Assembly (NCBI RefSeq): GCF_026210795.1
Contig: NC_089439.1
Coordinates: 3,658,001 to 3,722,000 of the forward strand
Source: Rhizophagus irregularis
Lineage: Eukaryota; Glomeromycota; Glomeromycetes; Glomerales; Glomeraceae
Direction of reading: 5' to 3'
DNA length: 64,000 nt
Positions 22,950 through 35,003 of the stretch are shown piece after piece. The notes below the pieces were generated by a model. That model was not told the origin of the DNA and did not search any database. It saw only the letters and a program-made list of their open reading frames with translations. Made by a program: the position numbers and the translations under genes. Positions within the stretch are counted from its first letter, which is position 1. Each line of letters begins with the position of its first letter.

Positions 22950-24480
22950 ATGTCAACCCAATTTCTCTCAAAATTAAGTCAAAATTATGTTAAATTATTG
23001 GATGGTGATATATACAGTGATGTTACAATTGAAGTTGGTGAAGACCCCAATGTAAAAATCTTTCGGGTACATATGAATATTATGTGTTGTCGTTCCCCAT
23101 ATTTACGGCGAATTTTGACCTCCAATAAAAAAGATAGTGACAATGTATTATCTAATATTAAATTACCGAATATATCGGCGGAAATATTTCAAATTATTTT
23201 AAAGTAAGTTAATTTAATAAAATAATAATAATTCATAACCTTTTATTTCAATATCTTTATTTAAAAAAAAAATCTTTTATATTGTCAGGTATATTTATGG
23301 TGGGATTCTTTCATTAGAAGAACAGGACACTTCAAACATTATTAAAATAATGAAAGCGGCTGATGATCTATTGCTTCAAGAAATAGTTGATTATTTACAA
23401 AGATATTTGATTGAAAATAAATTCGAGTGGATGGAACAAAATTTTGAGCTTATTCATCAAACAAGTTTTCAATCAAATTATTTATTAGAACTTCAACAAT
23501 TTTGTACAGATTTAATGGCTAAATGTCCAGATAGATATTTTACATCACTCAATTTCACTTCATTATCCGAAAAATCTTTAACTCAACTTATTAAAAGAGA
23601 TGATTTACAGATGAAAGAAATTGAAGTTTGGGAATATGTATTAAAATGGGGTCTTGCACAAAATAAATCTCTCATTTTAGATCCTAATACTTGGTCAGAT
23701 AATGATTTCAAAACAATGGAAAATACCTTACAACATTGTTTACCTTTAATTAGATTTTTTAATTTATCATCCAAAGAATTCTTACAAAAAGTTCGTCCTT
23801 ATAAGAAATTATTAAATCAACAACTCTATGAAGATTTATTAAATTCTCATTTAGATCCTGATAATGAACCATCTGACAGTATTTCACTTCCTAGAATTGT
23901 TAAGAATGATGAAATTATTGATTCGGAAATTGTTAATTTAAATATTGTCTCAATTATTTCGAGGTGGATTGATAAAGTAGATAATAATAAATTTGCTCAT
24001 ATAAGAGAATTATATTTACCTTATAAATTTCAATTATTATTAAGAGGAAGCCGAGATGGTTTTACTCCCAAAAAATTTCATACACTATGTGATGGTAAAT
24101 CTATTACTGTAACATTTATTAAAGTAAAAGAAACGGAAGAAATTCTTGGTGGTTATAATCCTATAATATGGTTATCATCTTCTGATCTTACTTATGGTAA
24201 AACTAAAGATAGTTTTATATTTTCTTTTAAAAATAAGAATAATTTTAAAGATCCAATTATTAGTAACGTAAAAAATATAGATTACGCATTAAATTATCAC
24301 GTTAAATATGGACCATGTTTTGGTTCTTCTGATTTAATTACATATAATTCCAATGAGGATATGGATTATGATACGGATTACTGTAATGAATGTCATTATG
24401 AAAAAAAGATAAGAGATGCTGAGACTAGATTTTCTATAGAAGATTATGAAGTATATCAAATCATAAAGAGACGAGTATAG
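22950..24480 (+). CDS. BTB-BACK-TLDc protein 2
   Basis: Exons 22950-23203 and 23289-24480, with an 85-bp intron (GTAAGT...TCAG) at the same codon as in genes 1 and 3; 481 residues. The BTB domain has YSDVTIEVGEDPNVKIFRVH and CCRSPYLRRIL. The BACK-like part includes QEIVDYLQRYL and FELIHQTSF. The TLDc domain has LLLRGSRDGFTPKKFH, ETEEILGGYNPIIW and DSFIFSF. A 118-nt block of the TLDc coding sequence (24184-24301) is identical to gene 1 (21761-21878), including third codon positions, while the BTB halves differ clearly. Likely cytoplasmic ubiquitin-ligase adaptor; the target is unknown. Confidence 0.9.
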
Positions 24481-25899
24481 AAATTGATGATATGGATATT
24501 CTAAAAAATAGACAATATATACCGTATATAGTACCACGGTCCACGGGTATATTATGAATAGGAATGCTGAAAAATATTTATGTATAATATCTTCGTAAAA
24601 ATTATATTCTTTAAATAATAAAATCAATATAAAACAGAATTTTTTTTCAGATAAAAGAGGGGAGGGTACTATGCATGGGTTACTGTGACCCGCAATATAC
24701 GGTACCTGATTAAAGTTTTTTTGACATGAAATAAAGATATTTTTGATTTTTATAAAGAATGTTATTTCAGGTTGATACTAGTTCGGGTTTTTTGATCGAA
24801 AATCTATTAACCAATCCTATCATGTGATCAAAATCAAAATTGAGTACTTGATCGGCTTATTGAACGGTTAACCTTGTCACCTTATTTTTCGTATTTTTCT
24901 TTTTAAAAAATAGCAAATAAGCAATACCATAAAGGTATATTAAACTTTTTGAGAGCGCGTATTAAAACTTCATTAGACACCAGACACGTTAAAAAAAAGT
25001 GATCAAAATGATACACAATTTCATCAGCCAATAATTATCAATTCAAAACCCCCGAACGATCAGAATTGAACTACTAAGAAATTTCGTATGATCACTACGT
25101 TCTTAAGAATGTGTCCAAGAATTATTCTAATTATAGTGATAATTTTTATTCTAAATTGGTCATTACTAAAGGGACACTTATCTTTTTTATTGAGATAAAA
25201 AACAAGACAATCATAAAATGATCATATTGAATACAAAGAGACTTAGTACAAATGGCACGAACAAAATAATTATATTATTATCAACAAGTTTAAAAAAAAA
25301 AGATTTTGAATCGGTAAGAAGGGACGAGAAGAATAATTTGAATTTAAACTGGCAAAAAATCACTTCATTCAATGAATTATGTTCTCTTTTTAACCGAAAA
25401 TTCATTCTTCCTAATATTTATAAAATTAATATAACATTTTATTATCAGAAAATTTAAATTTAATTTTTAATCTTCAATAATTTGGGCACATATATTCAAT
25501 AAATTTAAACAAAACAACGAAATAATTAAATCGAATTGAAGACAGTAATGCTAACCTGAAAATGTCCGCAACAGTAAGCTCATCACGTACATCTACAGTA
25601 TAATTTAACTCTATCTTCTTGAAGGTCGTTTACCTCCCTTCTATTTTAATATTCACAGTCCAATGGCACTTTTGCTAGTAAATCTATCAAAAGTTATTAG
25701 TAAACCAAGCAATAAAAGACAAAGCGTTAGTGTAAGTACAATTTAAAAATACAATATAAAATGCACATTTTCAATTTTTATTTAATAATTTGTGTATTAT
25801 TTATTTCTTTATAATGTGTATACACCATGAACCTATTATTTAATTATTTAATCAAATTCGTTCAGTTTCTTGGTATGATAATGTAAGAAGCACATCATC
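24481..25899. other. Intergenic, no supported gene
   Basis: AT-rich. An open frame at 25218-25457 (79 codons) begins MIILNTKRLSTNG but has no recognisable domain and an equally long overlapping frame on the other strand, so I do not call it. Confidence 0.45.
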
Positions 25900-26200
25900 A
25901 AATCCGAACGATCAATGTTTTTGTTTCTCCAACATTATGGAAAGTCGCTGCGTTAGCAACAAATTTTTTCAGTTGTATTTACTGAAGGCGGAAAGTTATT
26001 AGGAAACGAAGAGTTTCATCGTCAGTAGTTATCAGACCTACTACTTCATTATCTTGGTTAAGAATAGGATAGTTTGAGCGGTGTCGCTAGTAAAATTGAT
26101 CTAGCTAAGTATGCTGCACAACAAGAAATGCAATTAGCGTAGTGGTCATGATAATGCTGGAGCTTTATGGACTGAAGATTATATGATTGTTGGAACTGGT
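25900..26200 (+). pseudogene. Decayed coding fragments, unrecognised
   Basis: Consecutive peptide-like blocks occur in shifting plus-strand frames: TINVFVSPTLWKVAALATNF, then VVFTEGGKLLGNEEFHRQ, then SGVASKIDLAKYAAQQEM, then AGALWTEDYMIVGTG. Each block is protein-like and the breaks are single-base shifts or stops. The parent family is not recognised. Further possible fragments follow at 26390-26720. Confidence 0.35.
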
Positions 26201-27961
26201 AAATTACAATTACTTTATAAGATGACTTTTATTTGTTTATTTTATTTATATTATATTATATTATTTATTTATTTTTATTACGCAAATTGTGCTTCATACA
26301 CATTTTTTCTCCATTTCACCGTTACCATCCTATAATATCAAATATAATAACAGCTACATCCTCACCTTCAAATGGTATATCATCACAAATTCAAAATTCG
26401 AAGACTCCCAATACCATAATTATATATAGAAAAAATTTTACTCATGATCTCTGTGGTATGGTTTGGAGATTTACTAAACCCAAGGGTGGAATTTAGATCT
26501 AAAGACTGCCTTGTATGCTTGTTACCTGGAAGAATTGATGTATGAAATGGATCATCATCAACCGAGACATTGTTAATGCTAATCTTCAGGTCGTCACTTA
26601 CACCTTCTTTTTCATGGAAGAATTGTTGGTGTGAATAGTGGAAACCTATTTATTTAGTCGTAATGATGGTATAGTATTTAAAACAGGTGATTCAACTTTT
26701 TTTTGGGCTAACTTATTTCATTATAATGAAAATTTTAAAGTCTCTTTATTTTTCTTCTTTTTTTCATTTCTTTTAATATTTTTAAAAAAAATATTCCTTT
26801 TATTATTCGTTTCATTTGGATTTTCATTCGATTTTTAATTTTTGATCCGATCTTCGTTTTTTAAAAAGACCATTTTTAATTTTTATTTTACTCTTTTAAT
26901 TCGTTATTAAATTTCATTCACCTCTCGAACTTTATATTATATTATTTTTTTCTTTGTAATTTTCTTTTTTTTTTAAACAAAATAACGAAAAAAAATTACC
27001 GCATGTTTATGAAAAAAAAATTAAGAAATTTTGGTTTAACAAACTTATGAGTAATAGTTTAAATTCTTTATGATTAAAAAAAAAACAATTAAACCTTTGT
27101 ATATTAGAGCTTTTCACTATGAATAATTTAGGATAATTCGTTAGAGAAATTTTGAATTCGGGATATCCGAATAAATATGACGTACTTAATGTTTGAATTT
27201 TGCACAGCACTGTCGTTCACTTGTGATCATTCTAAATCTAGATAAACCGGATTATCCATAGGATTATAATTTAAATCCGGATATCCGTTTTTAAAATTAA
27301 CCGGATACAGTTTAGGATAATAGGATAATCCAGCTCTATTGTATATATTCATTACATAAACACCCTTTTGAACTTTTTCTCTCCTATAAAATTAAATTTT
27401 TTATATACATTTAAATCGACTAATCGAATTATATATATATATATATACTTTTTTTTTACTTAATAATTAAGAGGAGGAATAAATAAAAAATTACGATTTT
27501 TTTTTTGTACGAAAAATAATTTTTATCGATTTTTTTTTTTTTACCTAACTTGATAGCCAAAAGTTTTCCCATTCATTAATATGCCGGACTAAGATCAATA
27601 TGTCGGGCTATGATCAATATGTTGGGCCAAGTTTTTTTTTGCCAATCTTTACGCTCAATCAAGAAATTTATCTGAAATTTCAAATGCAATCGATCGATTA
27701 GCTTACATCGAATATTGTACATTTTTATCCATATCGCGTTAAGTATAGATAAGGTACATAATTGATACGATTCAATTCGTCATTATATTAATTATTACAC
27801 CTATATGTCAAATTTTATATAAATCATTCTTCCTTCCTACTTTTTGGGAGTCCAAACGCCTTCAGTTCTCCCTCGCGTTTTAATAAAAAGAAATATATGA
27901 AAATTTTTTTTCTTAAGTAACCTTTTTGGTTTTCTCTTATAATAATAACATCAACTATATC
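26201..27961. other. Very AT-rich region before the cation pump
   Basis: Contains long T runs, GGATATCCG-like motifs near 27165-27310, and a short direct repeat GATCAATATGT(C/T)GGGC at 27590-27640. Interrupted coding-like fragments at 26390-26720 probably belong to the decayed gene upstream. The interval ends in the 5' leader of the pump. Confidence 0.4.
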
Positions 27962-30900
27962 ATGTCAGGCGAATCAGGAAACTCAACTTCAGAACCTACC
28001 GTTCATCAGGAAGTGATAACTAAGATAACTTTAACAACTCATACAAATGATAATTCTCAATTTTCAGATAATTCTAAAAAAGATAATTCTGAAATTTTAG
28101 AAAAATCTAATAATGAGATTAGTGAAATTTCATCGCAATCAATGATTCAATTCAATGAACAACCAAAACCAGACCATTTTAAATCCGAGGCAAATTCATC
28201 TGGTGTAGAATCTGCTACAAGAACTCCACCTGCTACGAAAGAAACCAAAGGAAGCGATCCTAACAAGAAAAGTGTAGACATTGTAAATATTCATCTTTTT
28301 GTTTTGATTCGTTCTTATCATCTTATCAATTATTCCTTATCATTCATATCATTTAATTATTATCATATAATTCTTATCATCGCCGTTTTTCAAAATAATT
28401 AGTGATATAAAAAGATTACATGATTACCATGGTTATCAGGTGATTACCAGATGATTGTCAACATATGTCCTACTACACTATTGCGATAATCATTTAATTC
28501 TTATCATATAATTTCTTATCATACAGTATAATCTTATAATATAATTCTTATAATTCTTATCATATAATTCTTATAATTCTTATAATTCTTATCATATAAT
28601 TCTTATAATTCTTATCATATAATTCTTATAATTCTTATAATTCTTATCATATAATTCTTATAATTCTTATCATATAATTCTTATAATTCTTATCATATAA
28701 TTCTTATAATTCTTATCATATAATTCTTATCATTTAATTCTTACCATTTAATTCTAATTCGTATCATTTAATTCTTTTCGTTTAATTCTTATCATTTAAT
28801 CGTTTCATTTATTTTTCAATAATATAGGATGAACATTTACTTAACCCCGAAGAAGTCGCCGAACGATATCATGTTGATATTAATCCTTCTAAACCATCAG
28901 AATCTAAAGGGTTGAATGTGAATCAAGCTGAAAAGTTATTGGAAGAAAATGGTCCAAATATACTCACACCTCCTAAAAGGAAACATCCCATATTAAAATA
29001 TTTGGAATGTTTAATGACTTTATTCAACATATTATTAATTCTTGCTGGTATTCTGATGTATATTTTATTTGCTATTGATCCAGCTAATAATCAACCCAAT
29101 GTTAGTTATTTATTTATATTTTTAAAAAAAATTTTAATTATCAAAAGGATTTGTATAAATAGTAACAATCTTCTCTTTTCTTTATTTTCAGACTTACCTT
29201 GGTGCTATTTTCCTTGGAGTGGCTTTTTTGAACGCATTTATTGAATTTTATCAATTACAAAAGTCGGCTGCAATTTTAGAGTCATTTTTAAATATGATCC
29301 CACAACAATGTTATGTTATTAGAGAAGGTAAACTCTTACAAATCCAAGCATCTACTTTAGTTCTTGGTGATATAGTTTTTATAAAGATGGGAGATAAAGT
29401 TCCCGCAGATTTATTTGTATTCTCCGCAACTGATATGAAAGTAGATAATTCTTCTCTTACTGGCGAATCAGAACCACAAGAAAGATTGAAAACTAATACT
29501 TATAGCAACCCATTAGAAGCTACTAATATTTGCTTTAATGGTACATTAGTAGTATCAGGCGAAGGCTTTGGTATCGTTATCAGAACTGGAGATAATACTG
29601 TATTGGGTCAAATTGCTGGTCTTACTGCAGGGGAAGAAAAGAATAAGTCACCTTTAGCAGTAGAAATTGATAAATTCGTAAAAATTATAGCTACTATTGC
29701 CATTTTATGTGGTATTATTTTTTTCGGAATTGGTATGAAGATTATGCCAAATAATCTTACTGCCAACGTGGCTTTCGCCATTTCTGTACTTGTTGCATGG
29801 GTGCCCGAAGGATTGCCAGCTACTGTTACTATACTTTTAACAATAGCAGCAAAAAGGATGGCGGCACAAAATGTTCTTGTCAAGGATCTTCAGGGTGTCG
29901 AAACACTTGGAGCAATTACCCTTTTGGCTACAGATAAAACTGGAACTTTAACTCGAAATCAAATGACTGTAACTTATATTTGGACTTCCTTAAATATTTA
30001 TTCCGCATTTCAAAGTGTACAATCCGAAAATACTCCTTTTGATCCAAGTGTGCCCGGTATTCAGGAAATTATTCATATATCTTTTTTATGTTCCCGTGCT
30101 AAATTTGATCGTACTGATGTTCCATTTAATGAACGTGCAATTCTTGGTGATGCTACTGAAACTGGGTTAATAAGATTTGCCCATCAAAATGTGGATGATT
30201 ATGATGGACTTATTAATTCATATCCAAAAGTTTTTGAAATTCCTTTCAATTCTGAAACAAAATGGGCATTAACAATTCATAAAAAGAGACATGAAAAGGG
30301 AGATTTAACTTTATATATTAAAGGAGCACCAGAACGAGTTCTTAGACTTTGTTCTACGATATTATCAGATAACGATGCAATTCCTTTAACTGACGAACAT
30401 CAAAAAAATTATGATGAAGTATATGAGTTTATGGCTTCAAAAGGACATCGAGTTTTGGCTTTTGCAAGATTATTGTTACCAAGTGATAAATATCCTGAAA
30501 ATTATGAATTTAAAAAAGAAGATAAAAATTACCCGACTGGAGATTATTGTTTTGTTGGATTATGTTCACTAGAAGATCCTCCAAAACATGGTGTTCGTGA
30601 AGCTATTGGAAGTTGTCGTCGTGCTGGTATTAGAGTAATGATGGTGACTGGTGATCACCCTTTGACCGCCGAGTCAATTGGTCGAAAAATTAATTTAATG
30701 ATATCAGATACCAAACCGCTTATTGCTAAAAAAACTGGTCGACCTATTGAGTCAATTCATGAAAGTGAATATAATGCTATTGTAGTTCATGGTGAACAAA
30801 TAGATTCTTTAAGTGAAAATGATTGGGATACCGTCTTTTCTAAAGATGAAATTATTTTTGCACGTACTTCTCCTTCACATAAACTTGAAATTGTTAAACG

Positions 30901-32098
30901 TGCACAATCCTTAGGTCATATCGTTGGCGTGACTGGTGATGGTGTAAATGATTCTCCCGCTTTGAAAAAAGCCGATTTAGGTATTGCTATGAATCAATCT
31001 GGATCTGATGTTTCTAAGGAAGCGGCTGCCATGATCTTAATGGATGATAATTTTGCTTCTACAGTAAAGGGTATTGAAGAAGGTCGCCTCATATTTTCAA
31101 ATCTTAGAAAGTCTATTCAATACACTATTTCTCATTCAACTCCAGAAGTTGTTGTTTCATTATTATTCGTTGTAGTACCCATTCCATTACCGTTAACACC
31201 AATCCTTATCTTAGTAACTGATTTAGGATTTGAATTATTTATAGCTCTTACATTCGCTTGGGATAAACCTGAAAGCAAGAAAGGTCTTATGAAGGTACCT
31301 CCTAGAAAGCCTGTTACTGCTAGTTCAATAGAACGTGTACGTCGTATTGCTCTTAATCGTACTCCAACCGTTAGGGATTCAGAGGGTCGACTCATACCTC
31401 CTTCAAAGCTTTCAATTTTCTTGCACAATATTAAAAAACCTTTTACAGCAAGTTTTTGGGCTGAATTATTTGAAAGTACTGATGAAGAATTATTAGTTGA
31501 TGGAAATCTTCTCTCCTGGTCATATTTAGAAATTGGTGTTATAGAAGCTATTGGCGCATTGGTCGCATATTTTGTAGTTTTGAATCATCATGGCATTACC
31601 CCATATGATACACGAATAATGCAACAAGAAGTACCCCAAAAACATTATTTTACAGATAATGCAGAAACTTATATAAGTATTCATAATCAAGAAATTACTA
31701 AGGATCAGCAACTTCGAGCTTATTACGAAGCACAATCTATTGTATATTTATCTATCATGATTCAACAAATCTTCAATTTATTTGCTTGTAAAGCTCGACA
31801 CCGGTTTCCATTTGGTAAATTTATGTTCTCAAATCCTCGTAATTTTATTGGAATATTTTTTGGTGCAGGATTAGGCATGTGCATTGTGTATATTGAACCA
31901 TTTAATGTTGCATTTAATACAAGTTATACGCTTAGTCCCTTATTTTGGCTAATTCCTTTTGCATTCGGTGTATATATATTGATTCATGCTAGCATTAGAA
32001 TACTTATTTTTAGACGGATGAATCCAGTAAATTTGAATCCAGAAATAATAGGATTACAGATGCATCCTACTGTACATTCTATCGAAAGAAAAGTCTAA
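27962..32098 (+). CDS. P-type IIC cation-transporting ATPase (Na+,K+-ATPase alpha-like)
   Basis: Exons 27962-28282, 28828-29100 and 29192-32098, both introns phase 0; 1166 residues. The N-terminus is a Ser/Asn/Lys-rich, probably cytosolic tail; the cation-ATPase N domain follows (DEHLLNPEEVAERY, LLEENGPNILTPPKRK). Catalytic motifs: TGES (288-291), PEGLP in M4 (403-407), phosphorylated Asp446 in DKTGTLT, and TGDGVND (779-785). The segment YLGAIFLGVAFLNAFIEF and FLNMIPQQC match Na,K/H,K-ATPase alpha rather than fungal ENA or SERCA pumps. It should act at the plasma membrane or an internal membrane, exporting one cation against another; specificity is uncertain because ion-site residues differ (His846, Glu879). 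The L6/7 loop is about 50 residues longer than in animal pumps. Neighbouring BTB-TLDc genes appear unrelated. Confidence 0.93.
28283..28827 (+). repeat. 545-bp intron 1 of the cation pump, largely an ATTCTTATCATATA minisatellite
   Basis: From about 28495 to 28745 the intron consists of TAATTCTTATAATTCTTATC and close variants in a higher-order array. Its ends are GTAAAT and ATATAG. It is six to seven times longer than the other introns in the window. Confidence 0.8.
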
Positions 32099-32760
32099 GA
32101 TTATATAAAAAAGGAGATTACCCTTTTGACATATTAGACAGGTTTTGAGCGAAGTTGATAAGGCAATTTAAAAGTTTGATTTTTATTCATTGTTATTGTA
32201 ATAGGTCTCAAACTTTGGTAAGGCTTATATAGAAACTAGTATTCGTCAAATACCTATTGCTAATATTGTAAAACTTATATATTTGTTTATTTGTTCTATT
32301 CCATGGATCGCTTAATAAAAATAAAAAATAAAAAAAAAATAATGTTATTTTATTATCGTTACTCCTTACATTGAGAAAGATCATTGCGCGTGATCAACAG
32401 GAAGAAATGTAAATAAATTGGCCAAAATGGTTATCCTTCATAATAGGGTAAATCCGGCATTATTTTTTCGTTGTATTTATTATGGTATCCGATCAAAATC
32501 TCGACAGCCACTTGCGACAATCCAAAATCTCTCGATAATCCAAACTCTCATTATATCATTCAAATGATTTTCGAGATTTCGTACCAAAACCATTTATTAT
32601 AAGCTTAAAATTATAATTTGAGCTGTTGCACGCCCGTTGGTTGTGAGCCAATCTGGGAAAAGAACAATTTTATTTTATTAAGTTTATTTTTGACGCTATA
32701 TTCTACGTACGCTATTTCATAATAATCACGTGTGATTATTTTTGATTATTTCTCCTAATA
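32099..32760. other. Intergenic between cation pump and BTB-TLDc gene 3
   Basis: AT-rich. The 3' flank of the pump has AATAAAAATAAAAAA near 32315, a plausible polyadenylation region. No gene seen. Confidence 0.5.
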
Positions 32761-32776
32761 TTTGGAAAGATCTACA
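32761..32776 (+). promoter_or_regulatory. Conserved 16-bp block upstream of BTB-TLDc gene 3
   Basis: Identical TTTGGAAAGATCTACA to that at 22869-22884, here 61 bp from the start codon. TATATATTTTAC lies just downstream. It is absent before gene 1. Confidence 0.6.
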
Positions 32777-32836
32777 TCAATATTTTAACTATATATTTTA
32801 CAAAAGTGTTACTTCCCCTTTTTTAAAATTATTAAT

Positions 32837-34356
32837 ATGACAACCCAATTTCTTCCAAAATTAAGCCAAAACTATATTGAATTATTAGAAGATGATGTAT
32901 ATTATGATACCACAATTGAAGTTGGAGAAGATCCCAATGTAAAAATCTTTCGTGCACATAGGAACATTTTGTGTTGCCGTTCTACATATTTACGACGAAC
33001 TTTGGTACCTAACAAAAAGAATAATGATGTTTTGGCTCATATTAAATTATCAAATATACTGCCAGAAATCTTTCAAATTATTTTAAAGTAAGTTAAATTT
33101 AAATAATAAATTAAATAAACCATCATCTTTTATTCAATAATGTTTTAAAAAATCTTTTATAATATAGGTATATTTATGGCGGCATTCTTTTGTTAAACGA
33201 GCAAGATACTTCAAATATTGTTAAAGTAATGGTAGCAGCAGATGAATTACTTCTTCAAGAAATAGTTGATTATTTACAAAATTATTTGATTAAAAATAAA
33301 TCTGATTGGATAGAACAACATTTTGAATTTATTCATCGAACAAGTTTTCAGTCAAATTATTTATTAGGACTCCAACAATTTTGTACAGATTTAATGGCCA
33401 AATCTCCAGAGAAAATATTTAAGTCACTTGATTTTACTTCACTTCCCGAAAAATCTTTAGTTCAACTTATTAAAAAAGATTATTTACAAATGAGAGAAGT
33501 CAAAGTTTGGGAACATCTATTAAAATGGGGTCTTTCGCAAAATCCAACTCTTATTTCAGACCCTAATAATTGGTCAGATGATGATTTTAAAACAATGGAA
33601 AATACTTTGCAACATTATTTACCTTTAATTAGATTTTTTAGTTTATCATCTAAAGAATTCTTACAAAAAGTTCGTCCTTATAAGAAACTACTAAAAAAAC
33701 AACTCTATGAAGATTTATTAAATTCTCATTTAAATCCTGACAGTGAACCATCTGATAACATTTCACTTCCTAGAACTGTTAAAGACGATGAGATTATTGA
33801 TTCAAAAATTGTTAATTTAAATATTATCTCAGTTATTTCAAGATGGATTGATAAGGCAGATAATAATAAGTTTGCTCACTTAAGGGAATTATATTTACCG
33901 TATAAATTTCCATTATTATTAAGAGGAAGCCGAGATGGGTTTACCCCTAAAATGTTTCATAAATTATGCGATGGTAGACCCGCTACTATTGCGTTTATTA
34001 AAGTAAAAGAAACAGAAGAGATCCTTGGTGGTTATAATCCTACAACATGGTTTACTACTTCTGATATTATTTATACTAAGATGAGAGATTGTTTTATATT
34101 TTCTTTTAAAAACCGGGATAATTTTAAAGATGTAGGTATTAGTTATGTGCAAAATACAGCAAGTGCATTACAACATAACAAAAGATTTGGTCCAATTTTT
34201 GGTAATGATCTTGTAATTTGTAATTCTAAAGATGAATCTAAAGATTATGATGTGATTTCCTGTCAAAAAATTCATTATGAAAAAAAGATAAGAGATTGTG
34301 ATGATACAAGATTTTCCATAGAAGATTATGAAATATTTCAAATCATAAAAAGGTAA
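32837..34356 (+). CDS. BTB-BACK-TLDc protein 3
   Basis: Exons 32837-33087 and 33168-34356 with an 80-bp intron (GTAAGT...ATAG) at the family position; 479 residues. BTB: YYDTTIEVGEDPNVKIFRAH. BACK-like: QEIVDYLQNYL, FEFIHRTSF. TLDc: LLLRGSRDGFTPKMFHKLCD, ETEEILGGYNPTTW, DCFIFSF, RFGPIFGNDLVI. Its TLDc tail is clearly more diverged from genes 1 and 2 than they are from each other, and it stops slightly earlier (IIKR). It is separated from the other two by the cation pump. The function is presumed the same: an adaptor joining a BTB dimer to a TLDc module. Confidence 0.9.
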
Positions 34357-35003
34357 TAACTATATTTAGCTGAGACAAAAATATTTCTTTTTCATTTTTG
34401 TAATATTTTAAATATTTTTGCAACAGCAATATTAGTAGTTGATTCAATCATATTAATAAATCATTCTGTGATGAATGTAATGAAATAATTCATAAAGATT
34501 TATTTAACAAAAGAAGCTAGACTATATTTTCGGATTGAAAAATAAATTAAAAAATAATTTTGGTTTATTAGACAAGAAGTAAATTATTTTTTTAAAATAA
34601 ACTTTCTCATGAATTACGCAAGGATCCCGAATACGTAATATTTCTATTAGTGAACCTTCCGCGGAGAGAGGCAATTTCCGTACAGGTCAATTTTACAAAT
34701 CCGTACCTTAAACTTTGCTATTATCAAACTTTATTTTTCGCTTTACATTCTAATGAGATGCTCATAAAAACGGAACTAAATTTTATTAGATGATCTAGTT
34801 TCATCCCCTTAACTTACTAACTTACGATCGTCATCCCTAATTCATTGTATTATGGCAATCACGCTATTTTTAAAACGATCAAGGGACAAGGGTTGTTTCA
34901 AATTTAGTATATACTGCATATATACGCACTTCCTAGTAGTTCAGATTAGGTGGCGAACATCCTTACTTTATTTTCTAACAATGCTATCCACTCATCATTT
35001 CAA
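34357..35003. other. Intergenic upstream of the P450 relic
   Basis: No gene supported. An open frame at 34852-35052 is not coding-like except where its end overlaps, in another frame, the start of the P450 relic. Confidence 0.45.

Noticed and set aside
25211-25457. Overlapping open frames on both strands of 64 and 79 codons
   Set aside because: No domain, no splice context, and lysine/asparagine-rich translation expected of AT-rich spacer.
28495-28745. Possible CRISPR-like repeat array
   Set aside because: Repeats are contiguous without unique spacers, AT-rich, and lie inside a spliceosomal intron.
29608-29883. Antisense frames in the cation pump (also 31132-31428)
   Set aside because: Shadows of strongly conserved ATPase coding sequence.
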